Source: JAQGMV01 sp035626595
GTDB taxonomy: Bacteria; Pseudomonadota; Gammaproteobacteria; Burkholderiales; SG8-41
DNA: 64,000 nt
Assembly (NCBI GenBank): GCA_035626595.1
Contig: DASPNJ010000149.1
Coordinates: 46,661 to 110,660 of the forward strand
Reading direction: 5' to 3'
The stretch's first letter is position 1; the number at the start of each line of letters is the position of its first letter. A model generated the notes under the pieces. That model was not told the DNA's origin. It saw only the letters and a program-made list of their open reading frames with translations, and searched no databases. Positions 24,718 to 32,963 of this stretch are shown one piece after another. The translations under genes were made by a program, and so were the position numbers.

Positions 24718-25848
24718 CTACTCTTCCACGTATCCGGTCTTGCGCCGGCGGTCGAGCCACCACCCGTACTGCACCGGCAGCGTCTTGAATTCGGCGTCGT
24801 GATCCAGCACCCGCGCGGCATGCGTCGGCCAGAACGGGTCATAGAGGATCTCGCGTCCGACGGCCACCAGATCGGCCTGCCCCTTCTGCAGGATATCCTC
24901 GGCCTGGCGCGGCTTCACGATCAGACCCACGGCCATCGTCTTGATGCCGGCGTCCTTGCGTACGCGCTCCGCATACGGCACCTGGAAGCCGAGCTTCGGC
25001 GCCATGCGGCTCGCGGTGGGCGAGCGGATCGAGATGCCGCTCGCGGAACAGTCGAGCACATCCACGCCGAGCGCTTTCAGCTCGCGCGCGAGCACGACCG
25101 TGTCGTCGAGCGTCCAGCCGCCCTCGTCCACCGCCGAGACGCGGAAGAAGAGCGGCTTGTGATCGGGCCATACGCGGCGCACGGCCTCGGTGATTTCCAG
25201 CGGGAAGCGCATGCGCTTCTCCAGGCTGCCGCCGTATTCGTCGGTGCGCTTGTTCGAAGCGGGTGAGAGGAACTCGTGGATGAGATAGCCATGCGCGCCA
25301 TGCACCTCCAGCACGTCGAAGCCGGCGGCGTCCGCGCGCTGCGCCGCGTTCACCCAGTTCTCCTTCACCTCTTTACAGTCGGCGAGCGTCATCTCGCGCG
25401 GCAGCGGCCAGCCGTCGAGATACTGGACCGAGCTTGGACCGATGACTTCCCAATGCGCCTCACCCTCCACCGGCACGCTGCGATCCAGCGGTCCGAAGCC
25501 ATGCCACGGCTTGTACGTGCCCGCTTTGCGCCCGGCGTGATTGAGCTGCATGGCGGGCGTCGCGCCCTGCTCTCTCACGAACGTAGCGATGCGCTTGAGC
25601 GGCTCGATTTGCTCGTCTTTCCAGATGCCCATGTCGCCCACGGTGCCCAGCCCCCGGCGCTCGACTTTCGTCGCCTCGGTGAAGACGATGCCGGCGCCGC
25701 CCATAGCGAACTTGGCGAAATGCGCGAAGTGAAAGTCGGTGACGAAGCCGTCGACGGCGGAGTACTGCGCCATCGGCGAGACGACGACACGATTGCGAAA
25801 CGTGACGCCGCGAATCTCCATCGGCGTGAACAGCAGCGGTGTGCTCAT
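24718..25848 (-). CDS. NADH:flavin oxidoreductase of the old yellow enzyme family (YqjM-like)
   Basis: 376 residues, an FMN-binding TIM barrel: TPMEIRGVTFRNRVVVSPMA, FDVLEVHGAHGYLIHEFLSP (the paired histidines that hold the substrate), then SNKRTDEYGGSLEKRMRF, and PRQAEDILQKGQADLVAVGR for the FMN phosphate. The cysteine that tunes the flavin in YqjM (PMCQYSA) is alanine here (PMAQYSA). These enzymes reduce activated C=C bonds, such as those of 2-enoates. First gene of the ten-gene minus-strand operon (25848 to 15393), divergent from 25974. Confidence 0.9.
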   Translation of the reverse strand: MSTPLLFTPMEIRGVTFRNRVVVSPMAQYSAVDGFVTDFHFAHFAKFAMGGAGIVFTEATKVERRGLGTVGDMGIWKDEQIEPLKRIATFVREQGATPAMQLNHAGRKAGTYKPWHGFGPLDRSVPVEGEAHWEVIGPSSVQYLDGWPLPREMTLADCKEVKENWVNAAQRADAAGFDVLEVHGAHGYLIHEFLSPASNKRTDEYGGSLEKRMRFPLEITEAVRRVWPDHKPLFFRVSAVDEGGWTLDDTVVLARELKALGVDVLDCSASGISIRSPTASRMAPKLGFQVPYAERVRKDAGIKTMAVGLIVKPRQAEDILQKGQADLVAVGREILYDPFWPTHAARVLDHDAEFKTLPVQYGWWLDRRRKTGYVEE

Positions 25849-25867
25849 AGATGAAAGAGGGAGCGCC

Positions 25868-25897
25868 TTGACAACGTCGCGGCGCGAAACCTAAGAT
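25868..25897 (+). promoter_or_regulatory. Sigma-70-type promoter of the 25974 gene
   Basis: TTGACA (25868-25873), an 18-base spacer, then TAAGAT (25892-25897). It faces right towards the start at 25974 and lies in the gap between divergent genes. Confidence 0.65.
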
Positions 25898-25899
25898 CG

Positions 25900-25925
25900 C
25901 GTTCAATATTCTGAACGTCGTTCAG
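25900..25925. promoter_or_regulatory. Candidate operator with GAAC/GTTC palindromes
   Basis: Two overlapping inverted repeats: CGTTCAATATTCTGAACG (25900-25917) and GAACGTCGTTC (25913-25923). They begin directly after the -10 box, so a bound protein would block transcription. The block TTCTGAACGTCGTTC has a 13/15 match on the opposite strand at 35947-35961, beside an IclR gene. Confidence 0.55.
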
Positions 25926-25973
25926 TGCACGATACTCAGCCGCTCAGGCTGTGTCAACGCTCTCCCCTCCTCA

Positions 25974-27032
25974 ATGTCCACTCAACGCATAGCAGTGATC
26001 GGCGCGGGCGCCGTCGGCGGCTACATCGGCGGCAAGCTCGCTGCGGCGGGACACGACGTGCGCCTGATCGATAGCTGGGTCGCGCACATCGAGCGTATTC
26101 GAAGCGCAGGGCTCACGATCAGAGAGCCCGGCACCGAGACGCGCATCGAAGTGCCGGCGCTGCATTTCTCCGACGTGCAGTCGCTCGTGCGCACGCCGAT
26201 CGACGTCGCGCTGATCTGCACCAAATCGTACGACACGGCGTGGGCCACCACGATGGTGAAGCCGTATCTCAGCGACAGCGGCTGCGTCGTTTCGATCCAG
26301 AACAGCCTCAACGAAGAGCAGATCGCCGGGGTCGTCGGTTGGGAGCGCACGCTGGGGTGCATCGCGAGCACGATCAGCGTCGTCGCACCGGAGCCGGGGG
26401 TGATCGCGCGCGTGCGCACGCCGGGCGGGTCGAGCTACACCGTATTCCGGCTCGGCGAGGCGCACGGCCGCGTCACGCCGCGCGCGGAGCGTCTCGTGAA
26501 GCTCCTGTCTGCCGTGGACAGCGCCAAGGTCACGACCAATCTGTGGGGCGAGCGCTGGTCGAAGCTCGTCACCAACTCGATGCACCACGGCATCCTCGGC
26601 GCGACCGGCATCAGCGACCACGACCTGATGAAGAACACCGGCACGCGGCGGCTGGCGATCCGTTGCGCGGGTGAGGCGATCCGGGTGGCGCGCGCGCTCG
26701 GTCATCCCTTGGAGCCGATCATGCGCATGCCCGCGGCACTGTGGCTCGGCGCCTCGGAAGGCAAGCCGGATGCGCTGGCGGAGCTGGAAGCCGGCTGGAT
26801 CAAATGGATGGAGCGCTCGAAGGAGCCCCACTACGGCTCGATCGGGCAGGACTTGAATAAGGGACGCCGCACCGAGATCGATTACGTGTGCGGATACGTC
26901 GCGGCCAAAGGCGAGCAGATCGGCGTCCCGGCGCCGACCCAGCGCGCGCTGTACGACATCGTGAAGCGGGTCGAGCGCAGGCAGATCGACCGCAGCCCGG
27001 ACAACATCGCCGCGTTGCTGGCAACCGTCTGA
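25974..27032 (+). CDS. Ketopantoate reductase family (PanE/ApbA) protein
   Basis: 352 residues. N-terminal Rossmann fold with IAVIGAGAVGGYIGGKLAAA, then DVALICTKSYDTAWA; C-terminal catalytic domain with the conserved lysine in LWGERWSKLVTNSMHHG and glutamate in KGRRTEIDYVCGYV. PanE-type enzymes reduce 2-oxo acids with NADPH; catabolic relatives act on other 2-oxo or 3-hydroxy acids. It is preceded by a promoter and a palindromic operator and followed ten bases later by a close paralogue, which points to a specific pathway step rather than pantothenate synthesis. Confidence 0.9.
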   Translation: MSTQRIAVIGAGAVGGYIGGKLAAAGHDVRLIDSWVAHIERIRSAGLTIREPGTETRIEVPALHFSDVQSLVRTPIDVALICTKSYDTAWATTMVKPYLSDSGCVVSIQNSLNEEQIAGVVGWERTLGCIASTISVVAPEPGVIARVRTPGGSSYTVFRLGEAHGRVTPRAERLVKLLSAVDSAKVTTNLWGERWSKLVTNSMHHGILGATGISDHDLMKNTGTRRLAIRCAGEAIRVARALGHPLEPIMRMPAALWLGASEGKPDALAELEAGWIKWMERSKEPHYGSIGQDLNKGRRTEIDYVCGYVAAKGEQIGVPAPTQRALYDIVKRVERRQIDRSPDNIAALLATV

Positions 27033-27042
27033 GGAAGCGGCT

Positions 27043-28101
27043 TTGGGCAAACACATCGCATTCATCGGCGCCGGCGCGGTCGGCGGCTACGTCGGGGGTC
27101 ATCTCACCCGCGTCGGCGAAGACGTGACGCTCGTCGATCCGTGGCCGGAGCACGTCGCGGCCATGCGCGAGCACGGCCTGCACCTCGGCGGCTCGCAGGG
27201 CGAGCACGTGGTCAAGGTCCGCGCAATCGATTTCAGCGACGTGCAGAGCTTTCTGCTGAAGCCCGTGGACATCGCCGTCATCTGCACCAAGTCGTACGAC
27301 ACCGAATGGTGCGCCATGATGATCGGGCAGTACCTCTCCCCCGAGGGCTATGCCGTGTCGATGCAGAACGGCATCAACGAGGAGCGCATCGCGCGTGCGG
27401 TGGGCTGGGGCCGCACCGTCGGCTGCACGGTGAGCACGATCAGCGTGAACGCCTACCGGCCGGGCCACATCAAGCGCTACCAGCAGCCCGGCAGCGAGAC
27501 CCATCACGCCGTGTTCCGGGTCGGAGAGGTGCACGGACTCGAGACCGAGCGCGTGGCCGAGCTCGCGCGCATCTTCGGCGGTGTGGACAGCGCCAAGGTC
27601 ACGACCAACCTGTGGGGCGAGCGCTGGACCAAGCTGTCCGCCAACGCGATCACGCACGGGCTGCTCGGCGCGACGGGACTCGACAATACGCATGTCTACG
27701 TCGGGCGCGGCAAAGTGCACCGGCTGGGGGTGAAGCTCGGCGCGGAGGCCGTCGCCGTCGGCCGCGCGCACGGCTACACGCTCGGCACGATCCTGGGAAT
27801 CTCGCCCGAGGACTGGTACGCAGCGGGACTCGAAGAGGACCCGGCGGCGATCAGGCGCGTGCAGGACGGCCTCACGGCATGGATGGCGACGCTGCTCGAG
27901 CCATCCCATTCCTCCGTCGGCCGCGACGTGCAGCGCGGACGGCGTTCCGAGATCGACTTCACGAACGGCCTCGTCGCGGACAAAGGGCGCGAAGCCGGTG
28001 TTCCCGCCCCGACGCACGCAGCGGTGACCGAGCTCGTACGCCGCATCGACCGCGGCGAGCTCAAACCTGACCCTTCCAACATCGATCACATAGCCGACTG
28101 A
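27043..28101 (+). CDS. Ketopantoate reductase family protein (paralogue, TTG start)
   Basis: 352 residues, the same length as the gene before it and plainly homologous (KHIAFIGAGAVGGYVGGHLT, TSYDTEW-like CTKSYDTEWC, VTTNLWGERWTKLSANAI, GRRSEIDFTNGLV). TTG at 27043 is the only start near the Rossmann motif and GAGGAAGCGG precedes it. Both copies keep the Lys and Glu signatures, so both should be active, possibly on two substrates or as a hetero-oligomer. Confidence 0.9.
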   Translation: MGKHIAFIGAGAVGGYVGGHLTRVGEDVTLVDPWPEHVAAMREHGLHLGGSQGEHVVKVRAIDFSDVQSFLLKPVDIAVICTKSYDTEWCAMMIGQYLSPEGYAVSMQNGINEERIARAVGWGRTVGCTVSTISVNAYRPGHIKRYQQPGSETHHAVFRVGEVHGLETERVAELARIFGGVDSAKVTTNLWGERWTKLSANAITHGLLGATGLDNTHVYVGRGKVHRLGVKLGAEAVAVGRAHGYTLGTILGISPEDWYAAGLEEDPAAIRRVQDGLTAWMATLLEPSHSSVGRDVQRGRRSEIDFTNGLVADKGREAGVPAPTHAAVTELVRRIDRGELKPDPSNIDHIAD

Positions 28102-28123
28102 CCGGACCCAGACAGGAGCGCGA

Positions 28124-28513
28124 GTGGACAACGAACGTTACGAAAAAGGCATGGCGATACGCCGCGAGGTGCTCGGCGACGAGTACGTGGACGCGGCGGC
28201 GAAGACGACCACCGATTTCAACCGGCCTTTTCAGGAGCTGATCAACGAATACGTCTGGGGCACGCTGTGGGCGCGCCCCGGCATCGACCGCCGCACGCGT
28301 GCGATGATCAACCTCGCGATGCTCACCGCGCTCGGGCGCACCGAGGAAGTGAAGATCTACCTCAAGGCCGGGCCCAACATCGGCTTGACGCGCGACGACG
28401 TGCGCGAAGTGCTGATGCAGACCGCGATCTACTGCGGGATTCCCGCCGCGCTCGACAGCTTTCGCGCGGCGCAGGACGTGTTCAACGAACAGGATCGGGC
28501 GGCGCTCGCCTAA
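28124..28513 (+). CDS. Carboxymuconolactone decarboxylase family protein (GTG start)
   Basis: 129 residues, a single CMD domain like 4-carboxymuconolactone decarboxylase PcaC: EKGMAIRREVLGDEYVDAAA, FQELINEYVWGTLWARPGID, RTRAMINLAMLTALGRTEEV, and QTAIYCGIPAALDSFRAAQD. The cysteine pair of the peroxidase relatives (AhpD) is absent, so decarboxylation or another lactone step fits better. The GTG at 28124 follows ACAGGAGCG. Third gene of the unit starting at 25974. Confidence 0.87.
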   Translation: MDNERYEKGMAIRREVLGDEYVDAAAKTTTDFNRPFQELINEYVWGTLWARPGIDRRTRAMINLAMLTALGRTEEVKIYLKAGPNIGLTRDDVREVLMQTAIYCGIPAALDSFRAAQDVFNEQDRAALA

Positions 28514-28519
28514 AAGGCT

Positions 28520-28583
28520 CGGGCTGCCATTCGGCAGCCCGCCTCGGCCGGTAAGCGTTCAGAGGAAAACCAAGGTTTTCCTC
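28520..28583. repeat. Terminal hairpin plus degenerate palindromic repeat
   Basis: Two hairpins between convergent genes: CGGGCTGCC/GGCAGCCCG (28520-28541) and GAGGAAAACC/GGTTTTCCTC (28562-28583). The latter and the following CCGAACCTCC resemble the last third of the 92-nt repeat at 1646 and 11313. No long T run follows, so termination is plausible but not proved. Confidence 0.55.
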
Positions 28584-28597
28584 CGAACCTCCTTTCC

Positions 28598-29380
28598 TCA
28601 GGCCTTCTTACGTGAGAGGAACGCCGCGACTTTCTCGCGATGCTCCGGTGTGTCGCGCAGGATCGACGTGTGTGACGACACCATGTCGAGGTGCGCGGCG
28701 AGCCTCATGTCCATGCCCTGGTATACCGCGCGCTTGTAGGCCCGCACCGCCTCGAACGGCTGCGCCGCGATCGCGCGCGCGAGCTCGTAAGTGGCCGGCA
28801 TGAGCTCCCCGAGCGGCACCACCTTGTTCACGAGCCCGATGCGATCCGCCTCTGCAGCGCCGATTGCGCGGCCCGTCCAGAAGAGCTCCAGCGCACGCGG
28901 GAGTCCGATCAAACGCGGCAGATAGTACGTCCCGCCGTCACCTGCGATGAGACCGACGTTGATGTAGCTCTCCGCGACCGTAGCCGTGTCCGCCATGACG
29001 CGCAGATCGCACATGAGCGCCATGTCGAGCCCGGCACCGCGCGCCGCGCCGTTGATCGCCGCGATCGTGGGCTTGTCCATGCGTTCCATGACGAACGCGA
29101 TCTTGTGGACGTGACGCCACAGGAAGTCCTTGCGCTCGAGCGCGTCGTTCTTCGCCCGCTCCTTCTGTGCGCCGATGTCGCCGCCGGAGCAGAACGCCTT
29201 GCCCGCGCCGGTCAGCACGACGACGCGGATTTTCGGGTCGCTTTCGCACTGCTCGAGGAGCGTGCCCCAGCGAATGATCATGTCTTTCGTGAACGCGTTG
29301 TACTTCTCGGGGCGGTTCAACGTGATCGTCGCGACACCATGCTCGTCGACGTCGAACAGCACCAGCGATTCATCGGTCAT
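28598..29380 (-). CDS. Enoyl-CoA hydratase/isomerase family (crotonase) protein
   Basis: 260 residues from the ATG at 29380, with CAGGAGC upstream. The crotonase core is clear: ITLNRPEKYNAFTKDMI, GAGKAFCSGGDIGAQ (oxyanion hole), and AINGAARGAGLDMALMCDLR. By eye the two catalytic glutamates of crotonase fall at Asp and Tyr, while an Asp sits in GLIAGDGGTYYLPR, as in dienoyl-CoA isomerases. An isomerase or other crotonase chemistry is thus likelier than plain hydration. Last gene of the minus arm of the IclR-linked cluster. Confidence 0.87.
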   Translation of the reverse strand: MTDESLVLFDVDEHGVATITLNRPEKYNAFTKDMIIRWGTLLEQCESDPKIRVVVLTGAGKAFCSGGDIGAQKERAKNDALERKDFLWRHVHKIAFVMERMDKPTIAAINGAARGAGLDMALMCDLRVMADTATVAESYINVGLIAGDGGTYYLPRLIGLPRALELFWTGRAIGAAEADRIGLVNKVVPLGELMPATYELARAIAAQPFEAVRAYKRAVYQGMDMRLAAHLDMVSSHTSILRDTPEHREKVAAFLSRKKA

Positions 29381-29446
29381 GCCTAGTTGCTCCTGAATGG
29401 GACGCACACCGCTTCAGATCGGGAAAACAGCGTCCGTCCCCGTTTT

Positions 29447-30628
29447 TCAATGGGTCGATGCGGCCTCGCCCGAACACGCCCGCGCCTCGTCTTCACTGTA
29501 GCCCAGGACGCGCGTCAACACCTCCACGGTGTGCTCGCCGAACTCCGGCACGTGCGGTAGCGCGGCCGTCGCGAGGCCGGGCATCTGGAAGGGCGCGTTC
29601 GGCACCCAGTATTCGCCGACGCGATCCCGCACGCGCGACATGCCGCCGCGCGCTGTCATCTGCTCGTCGCTCATCGCTTCGGCCACCGTGCGATAGCGCG
29701 TGCACGGCACACCCGCCGCGAGCAGCTCGTCCTCGCAGGCCTGACCGGAGCGCTCCTTCGTCCACTGCTCGATGAGCCGCATGAGCTCGGACCAGTTCGC
29801 TTCGCGCGTACGCGTCTTCGCGAAACGCGGATCCTGAATCCACTCCGGATGGCCGACCGCTTTCGCGAGCTGCTCGAAGTTCTTCTGGCTCGTCGGCGCG
29901 GCGACCACGTAGCCGTCGCGGGTCTGCAACGGCTGGTAGACGCGGATCTTCTCGTTGCTCGGCGCCTGCGCTTCCTGGCACTCGTACACCAGCAGATTGA
30001 GCATCGCATCCATCAATGCGACGTCGACGAACTGGCCGCGGCCGGTCTGCTCGCGGTGATACAGCGCCGTCTGGATCGCGCCGAAGGCCGACATGCCGCC
30101 GAAGACGTCGCCGATGAAGGTTGCGGTGTTCGCCGGACGTCCGCCGCCCTGGTACTCGACCTGGGCGAGATCGAAGCCGCTCGCGGCGTGCACGATCGGG
30201 GCGTAGGCGGGCTGCTGGGCTTTCGGCCCGGTCTGCCCGAAGCCGGAGATCGAGCAGTAGACGACGCCGGGATTCGTGCGCGATACCGCCGCATAGCCGA
30301 CGCCGAGCCGGTCCGCGACGCCCGGGCGCCAGTTCTCGACGACGACGTCGGATTTCGCCGCCAGCGCCACCGCGGCGCGGCGCCCGTCTGCAGTCTTGAG
30401 ATCGAGCACGACGCTCTTCTTGCCGCAGTTGAGATGGCCGAAAAAGCTGCTGTAGCCGTTTCGCACCGGACGTCGCGTTCTGTTGTGGTCGCCCGCGGGC
30501 GGCTCGACCTTGAGCACCTCCGCGCCGAGATCGGCCAGCAGCCGCGTGGCGTACGGCCCCGACAGCATGTTCGTGAAATCGAGAACCCGTACGCCTGCAA
30601 GGGGTCGCTTCCCCCCGTTACCTTCCAT
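29447..30628 (-). CDS. CaiB/BaiF family CoA-transferase
   Basis: 393 residues from the ATG at 30628 (a GTG one codon upstream is possible; TTTGGAGG lies before both). Signature stretches: PLAGVRVLDFTNMLSGPYAT, ADLGAEVLKVEPPAGDHNRT, NCGKKSVVLDLKTADG, YAPIVHAASGFDLAQVEYQG. Class III CoA-transferases move CoA from one acid to another without ATP. It lies downstream of two acyl-CoA dehydrogenases, with a palindrome (30661-30679) just before it that may allow separate control. Confidence 0.9.
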   Translation of the reverse strand: MEGNGGKRPLAGVRVLDFTNMLSGPYATRLLADLGAEVLKVEPPAGDHNRTRRPVRNGYSSFFGHLNCGKKSVVLDLKTADGRRAAVALAAKSDVVVENWRPGVADRLGVGYAAVSRTNPGVVYCSISGFGQTGPKAQQPAYAPIVHAASGFDLAQVEYQGGGRPANTATFIGDVFGGMSAFGAIQTALYHREQTGRGQFVDVALMDAMLNLLVYECQEAQAPSNEKIRVYQPLQTRDGYVVAAPTSQKNFEQLAKAVGHPEWIQDPRFAKTRTREANWSELMRLIEQWTKERSGQACEDELLAAGVPCTRYRTVAEAMSDEQMTARGGMSRVRDRVGEYWVPNAPFQMPGLATAALPHVPEFGEHTVEVLTRVLGYSEDEARACSGEAASTH

Positions 30629-30660
30629 CACTGTTTCATCCTCCAAACGCGGACGCACCC

Positions 30661-30679
30661 CGTTCAATAATTGAGAACG
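30661..30679. promoter_or_regulatory. Candidate operator (GTTC/GAAC palindrome)
   Basis: CGTTCAATAATTGAGAACG has the same arms and nearly the same centre as CGTTCAATATTCTGAACG at 25900-25917. It lies between the acyl-CoA dehydrogenase stop (30699) and the CaiB start (30628), in a gap of about 70 bases. Confidence 0.4.
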
Positions 30680-30698
30680 CGTGCGTGCCTGTTCCTGA

Positions 30699-31802
30699 TT
30701 ACGGCAGCGCGACGCCGAGGTCGGCCTTGCGCGACGTCACGACGTAAGGCCACAGCCCTTCCCCGCCGAGTTGCGCCGCGACTGCGCCCACCCAGGCCTG
30801 CCATTCGGTTTCCGTGCCGAACTCGTCGCGCCACGACCACAGCCGCCGCGTGCTTCGATGCAGCGCGTGCTCGTGTGTGAACCCGATCGCCGCGTGCACC
30901 TGATGTGCGACGCCCGCAACGGTCGCAACGGCCTCACCGATCCGGGCTTTCGCGGCGGCGATCTCGAAGCGCGACAGCCCGTGCGCGTTGGCTTCCGCGG
31001 CACCCTGTGCGCATGCGCTGGCCGCGGCGACCTGCGAAGCGAGCGCCGCAATCTGCTGCTGCACCGCCTGAAACTTGCCGATCACGCGCCCGAACTGCAC
31101 GCGCTCTTTGGCGTATGCGACCGTGAGCTCAAGCGTGCGCTCCATCGCGCCGGCCATCTGCTGCGTGCGGAACAGCGCGCCGCGAAAGAAAAGCTCGCCG
31201 CGTCCCCAGCCGGTTTTCGCCGGGGCGACGCAGTCGTCGCTAATGCGCAGCCCGTCGAACGTAATCTCGTCGCGGGGCTCGCGCGCGTAGCTCCAGCCCT
31301 CTTTCCAGCGCGACGCGCGCAGCACCTGCCGGCTGATGACGAGCGTGCGAGCACCACCATCGGCCTCGGCCGCGAGGACGAGCGCGGTACTGTCGCGGCC
31401 CCACGGAACGCGTTTGAGGGTACCCGTGAGCGTCCAGCCGGCGCCGTGACGCTCGAGCCGGACCGTGTCGCGGCGAAGCACCGGCCCCACGGACGTCGGA
31501 CCTTCGATCGGCGGCAAACCCGCAGACGCGAGCATCTGCTCGCCGAGCCAGGTTTCGACGAGCGGCACCGGCGCGGCGTGATAGCCGAGCACGCGTGCCA
31601 GTGCATAGAGATCGGCCGGCTCCGCGCCCGCCCCGCCGCGCGCTTCCGACACGGCTGCCGCGACGATGCCGGTATCGCTCAGCGACTGCCATAGCGCTTC
31701 GGGCCACGTGCCGGCTTCGGCCGCTTCGCTGCACTCGCGGGTGCACAGATCGCCGAACATGCGTCCCGCGGTTTCGGTGAGCAGCGCGCGCGTCTCGCTC
31801 AT
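30699..31802 (-). CDS. Acyl-CoA dehydrogenase family protein, small-subunit type
   Basis: 367 residues. N-terminal helical part (SDTGIVAAAVSEARGGAGAE), middle beta domain, and C-terminal helices with YAKERVQFGRVIGKFQAVQQ and QVHAAIGFTHEHALHRSTRR. The catalytic-base loop of ordinary acyl-CoA dehydrogenases is missing at the C-terminus. Its start overlaps the stop of the other dehydrogenase by four bases, the layout of paired dehydrogenases such as PimC/PimD or bacterial side-chain FadE pairs that form mixed oligomers (inference). Confidence 0.87.
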   Translation of the reverse strand: MSETRALLTETAGRMFGDLCTRECSEAAEAGTWPEALWQSLSDTGIVAAAVSEARGGAGAEPADLYALARVLGYHAAPVPLVETWLGEQMLASAGLPPIEGPTSVGPVLRRDTVRLERHGAGWTLTGTLKRVPWGRDSTALVLAAEADGGARTLVISRQVLRASRWKEGWSYAREPRDEITFDGLRISDDCVAPAKTGWGRGELFFRGALFRTQQMAGAMERTLELTVAYAKERVQFGRVIGKFQAVQQQIAALASQVAAASACAQGAAEANAHGLSRFEIAAAKARIGEAVATVAGVAHQVHAAIGFTHEHALHRSTRRLWSWRDEFGTETEWQAWVGAVAAQLGGEGLWPYVVTSRKADLGVALP

Positions 31803-32959
31803 CTGAGACCCAGTCCGCGCGCGATGATGCCGCGCAGGATCTCGCGCGTGCCGCCGCGTATCGGGTACGACGGCGCATACAGGAGCGCCCGGTCGAGCAT
31901 CTCGTCGAACCGGTCTTCTTCAGGCAGCGCCGCGCGGGCTTCTTCCGTCAGCACCTGGCGCGCAGCTTCCGGGATGTCCTGGTCGAACTGGTTGCCGAGG
32001 TCCTTCACCAGCGCGGCCTCGACCGCCGGCGTGATGCCTTTGTTGAGCAGGCCCGCGAGCGAAAACGACATGCGATGCAGCGTCCACAGGTGCGTGACGA
32101 GCCGCCCGATCTTCTCGGCCGCCGCAGCATCGGGATGCGGGCCGGCGCTGTCGATGAGATGCACGAGCACGCCGTACGCATTGAGCCAGCGCTCCGAGCC
32201 CGCACGCTCGTGCGCGAGCTCGCCGGACACCTGTTTCCAGCCCTGCCCGACTTCGCCGATCACTCGATCGTCCGCAACGAAGACGTCCTCGAACAGCACC
32301 TCGTTGAAATCGTGATCGCCGGCGAGATTCACGATCGGGCTGATCGTGATGCCCGGCCCGTCGAGATCGACGATGAATTGCGTGACGCCCGAGTGGCGAT
32401 CTTTTTCGTCGAACGGCGAGGTGCGCGCGAAGAGGTTCATGAGATGCGCCTTGTGCGCGTAGCTCGTCCACACTTTGCGTCCGTTCACGCGCCAGCCGCC
32501 GTCCACCTTCGTCGCCTTCGTGCGGATCGATGCGAGATCCGATCCCGAATCGGGCTCGCTCATGCCGACGCACACGTAACACTCGCCCGCCGCAATGCGC
32601 GGCAGGTACGTCCGCTTCTGCGCCTCCGATCCGGCCGCGAGCAGCAGCGGTCCGAACTGACGATCCGCCAGCCAGTGCGCGCGCACCGGCGCGCCCGCGG
32701 CGAGCAGCTCCTCGGTGACGACATAGCGCTCGAGCGAGGTCCGCTCGTGTCCGCCGTACTGCCGCGGCCACGTCATGCCGATCCAGCCCTGCGCCGCGAC
32801 CTTCCGGCTGAACGCCGGGTCATACCGATCCCATCCCGACGGCTCGCGCGTATACGAGCCGGCTTCGAGCTCGGCGCGCAGGAAGCGCCGCACGTCTTCA
32901 CGCAGGCGCTCGAGATGCTCGGGCAGCTCCAGCGCGTCGAGACTGAACGAAGCCAACAT
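31799..32959 (-). CDS. Acyl-CoA dehydrogenase family protein, large-subunit type
   Basis: 386 residues: FLRAELEAGSYTREPSGWDR at the N-terminus, WPRQYGGHERTSLERYVVTE, CVGMSEPDSGSDLASIRTKA (FAD and substrate loop), KVWTSYAHKAHLMN, and a C-terminal YPIRGGTREILRGIIARGLG. Where medium-chain dehydrogenase has its catalytic Glu (YEGT), this protein has Gly (RGGT). Partner of 30699-31802. In Rhodopseudomonas the PimC/PimD pair oxidises pimeloyl-CoA, the product expected from BadI, so this pair may continue the pathway started on the opposite strand (inference). Confidence 0.88.
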   Translation of the reverse strand: MLASFSLDALELPEHLERLREDVRRFLRAELEAGSYTREPSGWDRYDPAFSRKVAAQGWIGMTWPRQYGGHERTSLERYVVTEELLAAGAPVRAHWLADRQFGPLLLAAGSEAQKRTYLPRIAAGECYVCVGMSEPDSGSDLASIRTKATKVDGGWRVNGRKVWTSYAHKAHLMNLFARTSPFDEKDRHSGVTQFIVDLDGPGITISPIVNLAGDHDFNEVLFEDVFVADDRVIGEVGQGWKQVSGELAHERAGSERWLNAYGVLVHLIDSAGPHPDAAAAEKIGRLVTHLWTLHRMSFSLAGLLNKGITPAVEAALVKDLGNQFDQDIPEAARQVLTEEARAALPEEDRFDEMLDRALLYAPSYPIRGGTREILRGIIARGLGLR

Positions 32960-32963
32960 CGAT

